From Nemertoderma westbladi (lineage: Eukaryota; Xenacoelomorpha; Nemertodermatida; Nemertodermatidae): 38,050 nucleotides of DNA. Both the position numbers and the translations under genes were made by a program. The stretch lies in the NCBI GenBank assembly GCA_032718475.1, contig JAUCBJ010008188.1, positions 1-38,050 of the forward strand. Reading direction: 5' to 3'. Numbering within the stretch: position 1 is the stretch's first letter; each line of letters starts with the position of its first letter. Positions 26,988 to 38,050 of the stretch are shown here, in pieces. The notes below the pieces were generated by a model. It saw only the letters and a program-made list of their open reading frames with translations, was not told the origin of the DNA and searched no databases.

Positions 26988-29336
26988 TAGAACTGGCTGG
27001 CACTCTGCGATGGCATTATCTTACCTTTTTATAGAACTGGCACTCTGCGATGGCATTATCTTACCTTTTTATAGAACTGGCAGTCAGCGATGGCATTATC
27101 TTACCTTTTTATAGAACTGGCACTCTGTGATGGCATTATCTTACCTTTTTATAGAACTGGCACTCTGCGATGGCATTATCTTACCTTTTAATAAAACTGG
27201 CAGTCAGCGATGGCATTATCTTACCTTTTTATAGAACTGGCACTCTGCGATGGCATTATCTTACCTTTTAATAGAACTGGCACTCTGCGATGGCATTATC
27301 TTACCTTTTTATAGAACTGGCACTCTGCGATGGCATTATCTTACCTTTTAATAGAACTGGCTGGCACTCTGCGATGGCATTATCTTACCTTTTTATAGAA
27401 CTGGCAGTCAGCGATGGCATTATCTTACCTTTTTATAGAACTGGCACTCTGCGATGGCATTATCTTACCTTTTTATAGAACTGGCACTCTGCGATGGCAT
27501 TATCTTACCTTTTAATAAAACTGGCAGTCAGCGATGGCATTATCTTACCTTTTTATAGAACTGGCACTCTGCGATGGCATTATCTTACCTTTTAATAGAA
27601 CTGGCACTCTGCGATGGCATTATCTTACCTTTTTATAGAACTGGCACTCTGCGATGGCATTATCTTACCTTTTAATAGAACTGGCTGGCACTCTGCGATG
27701 GCATTATCTTACCTTTTTATAGAACTGGCAGTCAGCGATGGCATTATCTTACCTTTTTATAGAACTGGCACTCTGCGATGGCATTATCTTACCTTTTAAT
27801 AGAACTGGCTGGCACTCTGCGATGGCATTATCTTACCTTTTTATAGAACTGGCACTCTGCGATGGCATTATCTTACCTTTTTATAGAACTGACAGTCAGC
27901 GATGGCATTATCTTACCTTTTTATAGAACTGGCACTCTGCGATGGCATTATCTTACCTTTTTATAGAACTGGCACTCAGCGATGGCATTATCTTACCTTT
28001 TAATAAAACTGGCACTCTGCGATGGCATTATCTTACCTTTTTATAGAACTGGCACTCTGCGATGGCATTATCTTACCTTTTTAGAACTGGCAGTCAGCGA
28101 TGGCATTATCTTACCTTTTAATAAAACTGGCAGTCAGCGATGGCATTATCTTACCTTTTTATAGAACTGGCACTCTGCGATGGCATTATCTTACCTTTTA
28201 ATAGAACTGGCTGGCACTCTGCGATGGCATTATCTTACCTTTTTATAGAACTGGCACTCTGCGATGGCATTATCTTACCTTTTTATAGAACTGGCACTCT
28301 GCGATGGCATTATCTTACCTTTTTATAGAACTGGCACTCTGCGATGGCATTATCTTACCTTTTAATAGAACTGGCACTCTGCGATGGCATTATCTTACCT
28401 TTTTATAGAACTGGCACTCTGCGATGGCATTATCTTACCTTTTAATAGAACTGGCTGGCACTCTGCGATGGCATTATCTTACCTTTTTATAGAACTGGCA
28501 CTCTGCGATGGCATTATCTTACCTTTTAATAGAACTGGCTGGCACTCTGCGATGGCATTATCTTACCTTTTTATAGAACTGGCACTCTGCGATGGCATTA
28601 TCTTACCTTTTAATAGAACTGGCTGGCACTCTGCGATGGCATTATCTTACCTTTTTATAGAACTGGCAGTCAGCGATGGCATTATCTTACCTTTTTATAG
28701 AACTGGCACTCTGCGATGGCATTATCTTACCTTTTAATAGAACTGGCTGGCACTCTGCGATGGCATTATCTTACCTTTTTATAGAACTGGCACTCTGCGA
28801 TGGCATTATCTTACCTTTTAATAGAACTGGCTGGCACTCTGCGATGGCATTATCTTACCTTTTTATAGAACTGGCACTCTGCGATGGCATTATCTTACCT
28901 TTTTATAGAACTGACAGTCAGCGATGGCATTATCTTACCTTTTTATAGAACTGGCACTCTGCGATGGCATTATCTTACCTTTTAATAAAACTGGCACTCT
29001 GCGATGGCATTATCTTACCTTTTTATAGAACTGGCACTCAGCGATGGCATTATCTTACCTTTTTATAGAACTGGCACTCTGCGATGGCATTATCTTACCT
29101 TTTAATAAAACTGGCACTCTGCGATGGCATTATCTTACCTTTTTATAGAACTGGCAGTCAGCGATGGCATTATCTTACCTTTTTATAGAACTGGCACTCT
29201 GCGATGGCATTATCTTACCTTTTAATAAAACTGGCACTCTGCGATGGCATTATCTTACCTTTTTATAGAACTGGCAGTCAGCGATGGCATTATCTTACCT
29301 TTTTATAGAACTGGCACTCTGCGATGGCATTATCTT
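26988..29336. repeat. 40-bp satellite array, block 1 (about 58 units)
   Basis: The unit reads GATGGCATTATCTTACCTTT followed by TTATAGAACTGGCACTCTGC. Variants: CAGTCAG for CACTCTG, TTTTAATAGAA or TTTTAATAAAA for TTTTTATAGAA, and a 44-bp form with CTGG duplicated (CTGGCTGGCACT). Groups of units recur as longer blocks; for example 27290-27478 is repeated 324 bp further on. Units directly abut, with no spacers. Confidence 0.97.
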
Positions 29337-29640
29337 GGGTCAGAGTAAAACGCGGATCCGGATCAGGATCAGGATTCTATCATTTAACATTGTCCCTATG
29401 GAAGTCGACTGAGTTTACATTTTTAGGGTGTAATCTGCGGATCCGTGCACTGCTAAATTTACCGAATCCGTAACCGAGTGTAAAATGCGGATTGGCCTTT
29501 TTTTCAGATCCGGAACGGAGTGTAAAGCGCGGATTCATGTTTGAGGCTAAATCCTGAACGGAGTGTAAAACGCGGATTCATTTTTCTACTGAATCCGGGA
29601 TTGGGTGTAAAATACGGATTCAGGTTTATTACAAAGTTTT

Positions 29641-30173
29641 ATTAAATTTTGGCCAGAGTTCTATAACATATCAACCTCCACTATATTGGAATGAACTACC
29701 CTCAGAAATTAGAAAAATCCCGATACTTGCTAAATTTAAATTAAAACTTAAAGAATATATCTTATTTTCGCAACAACAAACACAAACTTAACCTTGTATT
29801 GGTAAATCACATTATGAATCATTTTTCAAGATTTATTTAGTTGAGTACACTTATCAAAATTATCAAAACTATTTATCAAAACTATTTGAGATCAAATTAT
29901 AATTTCTTGTTTTATTTTGCACATTATTAAATTCAAACCAACAAATTTTGAAACTCATTAGCATCTGATGGATTAAATAAGCTTGCTTCCAATCCAACAG
30001 ATTGCCTAAAAAGTAATTGGTATTGGCAATGGGCAAATGGGGGGGGGGGGGGGGGGGGTGGTTACAACTTACTTAGTTTTTGCATTTCTGCAGTATGTTC
30101 TACATTTTTCCATTATTATTATTATTATAAACTTGGCCTCGTCGTTTCTGTCTGTAAAAAAAAAAAAAAAAAT
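29641..30173 (+). mobile_element. 5'-truncated LINE 3' end with poly-A, in the foldback arm
   Basis: From 29644 the frame reads SSITYQPPLYWNELPSEIRK then FKLKLKEYILF to TAA (29788-29790), the end of Jockey/CR1-type RT proteins. The 3' UTR holds a poly-G tract (about 30039-30058), an ATTATTATT run and a terminal A tract (about 30157-30172). It interrupts the 53-bp repeat array. Confidence 0.75.
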
Positions 30174-31120
30174 CCGGGAAGGGGTGTAAAATGCGGATTC
30201 AAGTAAATTACCATGTTTTATTGGATCCGGAATGGAGTGTAAAACGCGGATTCTAGTTAATTACCAAGTTTTGTTGGATCCGGAATGGAGTGTAAAACAC
30301 GGATTTTCGTTAATTACCAAGTTTTATTGGATCCGGAATGGAGTGTAAAACACGGATTTACGTTAATTACTAAGTTTTATTGGATCCGGAATGGAGTGTA
30401 AAACACGGATTTACGTTAATTATCAAGTTTTATTGGATCCGGAATGGAGTGTAAAACACGGATTTACGTTAATTACCAAGTTTTATTGGATCCGGAATGG
30501 AGTGTAAAATACGGATTTACGTTAATTACCAAGTTTTATTGGATCCGGAGTGGAGTGTAAAACACGGATTTACGTTAATTACCAAGTTTTATTGTATCCG
30601 GAATGGAGTGTAAAACACGGACTTACGTTAATTACTTAGTTTTATTGGATCCGGAATGGAGTGTAAAACACGGATTTTCGTAAATTACCAAGTTTTGTTG
30701 GATCCGGAATGGAGTGTAAAACACGGATTTACGTTAATTACCAAGTTTTATTGGATCCGGAATGGAGTGTAAAACACGGATTTACGTTAATTACCAAGTT
30801 TTATTGGATCCAGAATGGAGTGTAAAACACGGATTTACGTTAATTATCAAGTTTTGTAGGATCCGGAATGGAGTGTAAAATACGGATTTACGTTAATTAC
30901 CAAGTTTTATTGGATCCGGAATGGAGTGTAAAACACGGATTTACGTTAATTACCAAGTTTTATTGGATCCGGAATGGAGTGTAAAACACGGATTTACGTT
31001 AATTACCAACTTTTATTGGATCCGGAATGGAATGTAAAACACGGATTTACGTTAATTACCAAGTTTTGTTGGATCCGGGATGGAGTGTAAAACACGGATT
31101 TATGTTAATTACTAAGTTTT
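30170..31120 (+). repeat. 53-bp tandem array, left foldback arm (about 18 units)
   Basis: The unit is GGATCCGGAATGGAGTGTAA, AACACGGATTTACGTTAATT, ACCAAGTTTTATT; unit starts are 53 apart (30223, 30276 and so on). More diverged units with GCGGATTC lie at 29410-29640, on the outer side of the LINE insertion. Confidence 0.95.
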
Positions 31121-31179
31121 AATGAACAATTTGAAAAACGCATATGCAATAGACCCAGACCCTCATCTAGTTACAATTA

Positions 31180-31386
31180 TTAATTAGTGCAATGTTTATT
31201 GTTCTTTAGTAACTTTTCTTGGCTTGCTGACTTTCCTGGTTTTTTTCTTCTCAGGACTCGGGGTGCACGATGTTTGCGTAGTAAGTTCAAGCGGCTCAAC
31301 AATGGCCAGATGGCTGTATCATTGGTTGGACTCGGAATAACGAATCCCGTAAATGGAACCTTTACAAAGTCATCACTGTCATCCAT
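31180..31386 (-). CDS. Small ORF of unknown function in the foldback element
   Basis: 68 codons, ATG in a good context (AACATGG) and a non-repetitive composition. The N-terminus is acidic (MDDSDDFVKV), the middle hydrophobic (PFTGFVIPSPTNDTAIWPLL), and the C-terminus strongly basic (RKHRAPRVLRRKKPGKSAS). No family is recognised. It could be an exon of a host gene carried by the element, the relic of a transposon gene, or chance. No splice context was verified. Confidence 0.3.
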   Translation of the reverse strand: MDDSDDFVKVPFTGFVIPSPTNDTAIWPLLSRLNLLRKHRAPRVLRRKKPGKSASQEKLLKNNKHCTN

Positions 31387-32390
31387 GTTTAATATGAAAT
31401 TAAATAAGACAAGCTGGCAAGCCTGGAGGGTTCACGGTCCTCCTACCTAATCAGTACAATAATAATACGTTTTCGTTCGGGTAGGCCTATGTTTCCTTTT
31501 CACTTGTTCCCATCGTAGGCGACCTCATGCTCATCCCACCACGACCACGACCACCAGTTACGAGTTGGGTAGGCGTCTACCGGCAACCGGTAAGTAATTA
31601 CGCGCCACACGACGTCATCCCGCCATCCGCCAACATTTATACCGGTACGGTAAGCCTACCACCTACCGGCTGGCTACCATCGCACCGTAGGTCTACCGCC
31701 TACGCCTACCGGTCAACCGGTAACGGTAGGCTACCGCGTACCGGTACAGCGGTACTCAAAGTCGTACCGGTATTGTCGTAATTGACAAATGCAGGATTAA
31801 ACCGTAACCCGTTCCGGTACCGGTACCATATGCATCTGAACGACTGGACGGTTAATCTCATAGCATAGCTGCATAGGCCTACCGGTAGTCAGTGCGAAGT
31901 CGCCTGCGAACATGGCGAAATATTATATTCACTGCTAGGGCTAGGCTAGGACCTACCAGCCTACTGCTGTACTGACCTATGACAGTATGAAGATAGGCAG
32001 ATAGGCCTACAGTGGTCAGGTAGTACCGGTCCGGTATGCCTACTACAGGCAGACAATCAGACAGTACTAGCAGTGCTAATTAATTACCTTAATTAAATCT
32101 TCAATTAGGTCATAATGTAGGTCCAAATTTAAAAATCGGCCTCCGTTAATCGATTTAGAAATAATTCAGGTACCTCCATGCCAAATATCAGAATCATTCA
32201 TTGCGTTCCCTATGACAAGATAGCTTTTTCCTAAACCATGCGAAAACACGCAAATATAGCGCTCACATCGCACAAATACCATCTCGACACCCAATTTTTT
32301 GTATGAGCCTTCGCCATCCCTATATCTAACTTTTGTCCAAATTTTGTTTCGATTGATTAATAAATAACTGAGATATCGCTCTGGACACAC

Positions 32391-32427
32391 ACACACACTA
32401 ACACACACACACACACACACACACACA
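32391..32427. repeat. (CA)n microsatellite
   Basis: Dinucleotide CA run with one TAA interruption near 32399. Confidence 0.9.
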
Positions 32428-32959
32428 TTACGGTAATAATGGTCACTTATGTCAAAGACCGTGAACCAAAATTATACTGAACAGTTCAGCCTCCATAAAT
32501 TAGGAAGGCAGCACGCTTGCAAGGCCTTAAATAGAGTACGCTATGATGCAGTGCAAACTACCGCCAGCTAGGCAGAACAGTGATTCTTGTTTGTAAGGGA
32601 GGTTGGGATGGATAAGCCAATCAGGGAACAGGACAGTAATCCTGCCATACAATTGTCTACAGAGCCTGCTCTACCAGAGAGGTCACGTTCCCACGGTAGT
32701 AGTTTTTCAGCTAATCAATATCTAATAATGTCTGGCGGCCAAACATCACCATCGCCCTTATTAATAATTCATTGGGAAGCATTGACCCCTATTAAGGTGT
32801 CCCCCAGAGCCGGATTAAGCTTATGTGTGGCCCCTAGACATATAGACAAATTATTAAGGTGTCTATTAACTATTAAGGTGTCCCCCATTAATGTTTGTGT
32901 CCCTCATTAATGTGTGTCCCTCATTAATAGTTGTGTCCCTCATTAACAAACTCAGTAAT

Positions 32960-33475
32960 TAACGTAAATCCGCATTTTACACCCCTTCCCGGATCCAGTA
33001 ACACTTTGTAATTAACCTGAATCAATCCGCGTTTTACACCCCTTCCCGGATCTAGTAACACTTGGTAAATAAATTGAATCCGCGTTTTACACCCCTTCCC
33101 GGATCCATTAAAACTTGGTAATTAACGTAAATCCGTGTTTTACACTCCATTCCGGATCCAACAAAACTTGGTAATTAACGAAAATCCGTGTTTTACACTC
33201 CATTCCGGATCCAACAAAACTTGGTAATTAACGAAAATCCGTATTTTACACTCCATTCCGGATCCAACAAAACTTGGTAATTAACGAAAATCCGTGTTTT
33301 ACACTCCATTCCGGATCCAACAAAACTTGGTAATTAACGAAAATCCGTGTTTTACACTCCATTCCGGATCCAACAAAACTTGATAATTAACGAAAATCCG
33401 TGTTTTACACTCCATTCCGGATCCATTAAAACTTGGTAATTAACGTAAATCCGTATTTTAAACTCCATTCCGGAT
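32960..33475 (-). repeat. 53-bp tandem array, right foldback arm (about 10 units)
   Basis: The same 53-bp unit as the left arm in reverse complement (TCCGTGTTTTACACTCCATT, CCGGATCCAACAAAACTTGG, TAATTAACGAAAA), spacing 53 (33153, 33206 and so on). Outer units are more diverged (ACACCCCTTCCCGGATCC). Confidence 0.95.
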
Positions 33476-33657
33476 TCACAAAATATATGAATCCACGTTA
33501 TACACTGCAATACGGATTGCGTATTTCAGAATCCGCATATTACACTCAGTTACGGATTGTATGTAAATCCGGATCCGCCTTTTACACTCGCAAATCCGGG
33601 TCCTGATCCGTATCCGGATCCTGAATCCGGATCCGGATCCGCGTTTTACACCTACCC

Positions 33658-36600
33658 CATTATCTTACCTTTTAATAAAACTGGCACTCTGCGATGGCAT
33701 TATCTTACCTTTTTATAGAACTGGCACTCTGCGATGGCATTATCTTACCTTTTTATAGAACTGGCACTCTGCGATGGCATTATCTTACCTTTTTATAGAA
33801 CTGACAGTCAGCGTTGGCATTATCTTACCTTTTAATAGAAATGGAGTCAGCGATGGCAATATCTTACCTTTTAATAGAACTGGCACTCTGCGATGGCATT
33901 ATCTTACCTTTTTATAGAACTGGCAGTCAGCGATGGCATTATCTTACCTTTTAATAGAACTGGCACTCTGCGATGGCATTATCTTACCTTTTTATAGAAC
34001 TGGCAGTCAGCGATGGCATTATCTTACCTTTTTATAGAACTGGCACTCTGCGATGGCATTAGCTTACCTTTTTATAGAACTGGCACTCTGCGATGGCATT
34101 ATCTTACCTTTTCATAGAACTGACAGTCAGCGATGGCATTATCTTACCTTTTTATAGAACTGGCAGTCAGCGATGGCATTATCTTACCTTTTATAGAACT
34201 GGCACTCTGCGATGGCATTATCTTACCTTTTTATAGAACTGGCAGTCAGCGATGGCATTATCTTACCTTTTTATAGAACTGGCAGTCAGCGATGGCAATA
34301 TCTTACCTTTTAATAGAACTGGCACTCTGCGATGGCATTATCTTACCTTTTATAGAACTGGCACTCAGCGATGGCATTATCTTACCTTTTTATAGAACTG
34401 GCAGTCAGCGATGGCATTATCTTACCTTTTTATAGAACTGGCAGTCAGCGATGGCATTATCTTACCTTTTTATAGAACTGGCAGTCAGCGATGGCAATTA
34501 TCTTACCTTTTAATAGAACTGGCACTCTGCGATGGCATTATCTTACCTTTTTAGAACTGGCACTCAGCGATGGCATTATCTTACCTTTTTATAGAACTGG
34601 CAGTCAGCGATGGCATTATCTTACCTTTTTATAGAACTGGCAGTCAGCGATGGCATTATCTTACCTTTTTATAGAACTGGCACTCTGCGATGGCATTATC
34701 TTACCTTTTTAGAACTGGCACTCAGCGATGGCATTATCTTACCTTTTTATAGAACTGGCAGTCAGCGATGGCATTATCTTACCTTTTTATAGAACTGGCA
34801 CTCTGCGATGGCATTATCTTACCTTTTTATAGAACTGGCAGTCAGCGATGGCATTATCTTACCTTTTATAGAACTGGCACTCTGCGATGGCATTATCTTA
34901 CCTTTTTATAGAACTGGCACTCTGCGATGGCATTATCTTACCTTTTAATAGAACTGGCACTCTGCGATGGCATTATCTTACCTTTTTATAGAACTGGCAG
35001 TCAGCGATGGCATTATCTTACCTTTTTATAGAACTGGCAGTCAGCGATGGCATTATCTTACCTTTTTATAGAACTGGCAGTCAGCGATGGCATTATCTTA
35101 CCTTTTTATAGAACTGGCACTCTGCGATGGCATTATCTTACCTTTTTATAGAACTGGCACTCAGCGATGGCATTATCTTACCTTTTTATAGAACTGACAG
35201 TCAGCGATGGCATTATCTTACCTTTTTATAGAACTGGCAGTCAGCGATGGCATTATCTTACCTTTTAATAGAACTGGCACTCTGCGATGGCATTATCTTA
35301 CCTTTTTAGAACTGGCACTCAGCGATGGCATTATCTTACCTTTTTATAGAACTGGCAGTCAGCGATGGCATTATCTTACCTTTTTATAGAACTGGCAGTC
35401 AGCGATGGCATTATCTTACCTTTTTATAGAACTGGCACTCTGCGATGGCATTATCTTACCTTTTTATAGAACTGGCAGTCAGCGATGGCATTATCTTACC
35501 TTTTTATAGAACTGGCACTCTGCGATGGCATTATCTTACCTTTTTATAGAACTGGCACTCTGCGATGGCATTATCTTACCTTTTTATAGAACTGGCAGTC
35601 AGCGATGGCATTATCTTACCTTTTTATAGAACTGGCAGTCAGCGATGGCATTATCTTACCTTTTTATAGAACTGGCACTCTGCGATGGCATTATCTTACC
35701 TTTTTATAGAACTGGCAGTCAGCGATGGCATTATCTTACCTTTTTATAGAACTGGCAGTCAGCGATGGCATTATCTTACCTTTTTATAGAACTGGCAGTC
35801 AGCGATGGCATTATCTTACCTTTTTATAGAACTGGCAGTCAGCGATGGCATTATCTTACCTTTTAATAGAACTGGCACTCTGCGATGGCATTATCTTACC
35901 TTTTTATAGAACTGGCAGTCAGCGATGGCATTATCTTACCTTTTTATAGAACTGGCACTCTGCGATGGCATTATCTTACCTTTTAATAGAACTGGCACTC
36001 TGCGATGGCATTATCTTACCTTTTTATAGAACTGGCACTCTGCGATGGCATTATCTTACCTTTTTATAGAACTGGCACTCTGCGATGGCATTATCTTACC
36101 TTTTTATAGAACTGGCAGTCAGCGATGGCATTATCTTACCTTTTTATAGAACTGGCAGTCAGCGATGGCATTATCTTACCTTTTATAGAACTGGCACTCA
36201 GCGATGGCATTATCTTACCTTTTTATAGAACTGGCACTCAGCGATGGCATTATCTTACCTTTTTATAGAACTGGCAGTCAGCGATGGCATTATCTTACCT
36301 TTTTATAGAACTGGCACTCTGCGATGGCATTATCTTACCTTTTAATAGAACTGGCACTCAGCGATGGCATTATCTTACCTTTTTATAGAACTGGCAGTCA
36401 GCGATGGCATTATCTTACCTTTTTATAGAACTGGCAGTCAGCGATGGCATTATCTTACCTTTTAATAGAACTGGCAGTCAGCGATGGCATTATCTTACCT
36501 TTTTATAGAACTGGCACTCTGCGATGGCATTATCTTACCTTTTTATAGAACTGGCAGTCAGCGATGGCATTATCTTACCTTTTTATAGAACTGGCACTCT

Positions 36601-37296
36601 GCGATGGCATTATCTTACCTTTTTATAGAACTGGCAGTCAGCGATGGCATTATCTTACCTTTTTATAGAACTGGCACTCTGCGATGGCATTATCTTACCT
36701 TTTTATAGAACTGGCACTCTGCGATGGCATTATCTTACCTTTTAATAGAACTGGCACTCAGCGATGGCATTATCTTACCTTTTTATAGAACTGGCAGTCA
36801 GCGATGGCATTATCTTACCTTTTTATAGAACTGGCAGTCAGCGATGGCATTATCTTACCTTTTTATAGAACTGGCAGTCAGCGATGGCATTATCTTACCT
36901 TTTTATAGAACTGGCACTCTGCGATGGCATTATCTTACCTTTTTATAGAACTGGCACTCTGCGATGGCATTATCTTACCTTTTTATAGAACTGGCAGTCA
37001 GCGATGGCATTATCTTACCTTTTTATAGAACTGGCACTCTGCGATGGCATTATCTTACCTTTTTATAGAACTGGCAGTCAGCGATGGCATTATCTTACCT
37101 TTTTATAGAACTGGCACTCTGCGATGGCATTATCTTACCTTTTTATAGAACTGGCAGTCAGCGATGGCATTATCTTACCTTTTAATAGAACTGGCAGTCA
37201 GCGATGGCATTATCTTACCTTTTTATAGAACTGGCACTCTGCGATGGCATTATCTTACCTTTTTATAGAACTGGCAGTCAGCGATGGCATTATCTT
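33658..37296. repeat. 40-bp satellite array, block 2 (about 91 units)
   Basis: The same unit and strand as block 1, but with a much higher share of the CAGTCAG form, no 44-bp CTGGCTGG units, and a 37-bp form (TTTTTAGAACTGGCACTCAG) that recurs near 34550, 34707 and 35304. The array ends at GATGGCATTATCTT followed by unrelated GATCCCGGTTACGG. Confidence 0.97.
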
Positions 37297-37823
37297 GATC
37301 CCGGTTACGGAATCGGTTTGTTAAACGACTCGGATATGTTATTGCCAAACAATTAGTGTCGACAAACAATGGATTCTCCTTACAAACATCGACAGGAGGG
37401 AACATAACGCGATCCCATTTATTGCGAAAATTCTAGAATATAAAACGGTTTCATTTATATATGGGGGAGTCATAGAGCAAAGATATAATATTTTTTTTCG
37501 TATAAAGTTATTTACGGGGTCATTTAGGGGCCGTAATAATAATTAATTGCTACAATAAAAATACTTTCAAAAATGTTAAATTGTGGTTATCATATACAAA
37601 TAATATACAATAACATTATGATTTGACTGACAGCGTTCAATCTAAACAAGGAGATAAGAAAGAAACCACAGAATACGCAGCGTTTCTAAAAATTAAACAA
37701 AAAATGTTCCTAAAAAACTAAAATATAACTAAAAATATAATTTATGGTAGAATATTCCTCTTAAATTCAATTATTTTGCATTAAAAGCAATTGAATCATA
37801 TTTCAGGTTCGAACATTACGGGA
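37297..37823. other. No gene recognised
   Basis: AT-rich DNA between the satellite and the candidate exon; possibly intron or 3' flank of the gene on the right. Confidence 0.35.
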
Positions 37824-38042
37824 TCAAATATAATAGCGCCTAACCTTCGTTAGGTGAGGGAGATTGTATAGCCAAGCTTTAATAGGATGTAAGCCATCAT
37901 CCGGCATTGGGTCAGGGTCTTCGTCGACCGAACTATAATACGCCTCTAGTGGGGGCTCAGAGAATTTCTTTCTAGTTGTTTTATAATCGAATAGTTCCGA
38001 GTTGTATTTGTCTGTCTCACTCTCGTCGAACTCGGAAGACAT
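37824..38042 (-). CDS. Candidate first coding exon, unknown protein
   Basis: The minus strand opens with ATG (38042-38040) and runs 72 codons. The N-terminus is acidic and polar (MSSEFDESETDKYNSELFDY), followed by DEDPDPMPDDGLHPIKAWLY and NLPHLTK. Directly after LTK the sequence AAG/GTTAGG is a plausible 5' splice site (GT near 37847-37846), so the coding exon may end there and the last six codons before TGA may be intron. Composition resembles coding sequence, not the surrounding AT-rich repeats. No family is recognised; most of the gene would lie at lower coordinates, where no second exon was found. Confidence 0.4.
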   Translation of the reverse strand: MSSEFDESETDKYNSELFDYKTTRKKFSEPPLEAYYSSVDEDPDPMPDDGLHPIKAWLYNLPHLTKVRRYYI

Positions 38043-38050
38043 GCTGGTAT

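Larger units (their letters stand above)
31121..32955. other. Central region of the foldback element
   Basis: Besides the small frame at 31180-31386, this contains an ACCGGTAC/TAGGCCTAC-rich section (31480-32090), a non-coding section with a (CA)n tract at about 32390-32427, and near 32800 a CAGAGCCGGATTAAG..TGTGGCCCCTAG stretch that resembles the end of a hAT-like MITE. From 32860 to 32945 GTGTCCCTCATTAAT recurs. No transposase. Confidence 0.5.
29337..33657. mobile_element. 4.3-kb foldback transposon inside the satellite
   Basis: The ends are inverted repeats: GGGTCAGAGTAAAACGCGG on the left and, inverted, GGGTAGGTGTAAAACGCGG on the right, both running into GATCCGGAT words. The inner arms are 53-bp tandem arrays in opposite orientation (30170-31120 and 32960-33475), the hallmark of foldback elements. 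The flanks are CATTATCTT (29328-29336 and 33658-33666), the same 9 bases at the same unit position, consistent with a 9-bp target duplication in the satellite. The middle has no transposase. Sea-urchin TU elements have similar architecture, which is an analogy only. Confidence 0.85.

Noticed and set aside
27290-28948. Repeated 60-117 residue open frames (MALSYLFIELA..CDGIILPF) in the satellite
   Set aside because: They arise from a 40-bp unit read through successive frames; the same peptide appears wherever the same unit order occurs, and there is no promoter, start context or conservation. The array is non-coding satellite.
26988-29336. Satellite monomer as an array of 3' splice sites (TTACCTTTTTATAG/AACTGG)
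   Set aside because: The pyrimidine tract plus AG is suggestive, but no adjoining exon or gene could use it, so it is likely coincidental.
32166-32426. Minus-strand frame beginning MCVCVCVCVSVC
   Set aside because: The start is the translated (CA)n microsatellite, and the rest has no recognisable feature.
26988-37296. CRISPR-like or spacer-bearing array
   Set aside because: Units directly abut with no unique spacers, and the context is a eukaryotic genome.

Overview
The window is eukaryotic, almost certainly metazoan. It has an intron-containing secreted-protein gene with a canonical GT-AG intron, animal-type genes (PELP1-like and Polycomb-group RING finger), several non-LTR retrotransposon fragments, tRNA-derived SINEs and a complete Ty3/gypsy element. 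Non-coding DNA is AT-rich and studded with short motifs such as TAGGCCTAC and GGTACCGGTACC. That style, with foldback-type transposons, would suit a marine invertebrate deuterostome such as an echinoderm, but the species cannot be fixed from sequence alone.

Layout. 1-4.4 kb: fragments of two LINEs, a truncated SINE, two palindromic elements and an interspersed repeat whose relatives recur near 25 kb. 4.4-6.9 kb: an uninterrupted 830-codon PELP1/RIX1-like gene (+). 8.1-10.3 kb: a convergent 247-codon PCGF-type RING/RAWUL reading frame (-), split by a 5'-truncated LINE flanked by an identical 81-bp duplication. 10.5-14.6 kb: LINE scraps, diverged repeats, a TIR transposon (12819-13709, 9-bp target duplication) and, 28 bp beyond that duplication, a two-exon secreted Ly6/uPAR-type gene. 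14.6-18.9 kb: no recognisable gene; a 38-bp tandem repeat and a 287-bp tandem duplication. 18954-24467: a complete LTR retrotransposon (-) with 298-bp LTRs differing at two positions, but with a scrambled gag. 24.5-27 kb: a LINE (-) split inside its reverse transcriptase by a 1.7-kb TIR element with a 9-bp target duplication. 27-37.3 kb: about 150 copies of a 40-bp satellite, interrupted by a 4.3-kb foldback transposon (29337-33657), again with an apparent 9-bp duplication. 37.8-38.04 kb: a candidate first exon (-) running toward the right edge.

Host genes. PELP1-like protein is expected in nucleolar pre-60S ribosome maturation, the PCGF protein in a Polycomb repressive complex 1, and the Ly6-type protein in the secretory pathway. 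Nothing ties them into one pathway. The window is best read as a repeat-dense gene neighbourhood with a readable order of nested insertions. Its strongest oddities are the LINE-split PCGF gene, the retrotransposon whose gag carries a copied piece of its own pol plus a 12-bp minisatellite, and the recurrence of 9-bp target duplications at three dissimilar TIR elements.
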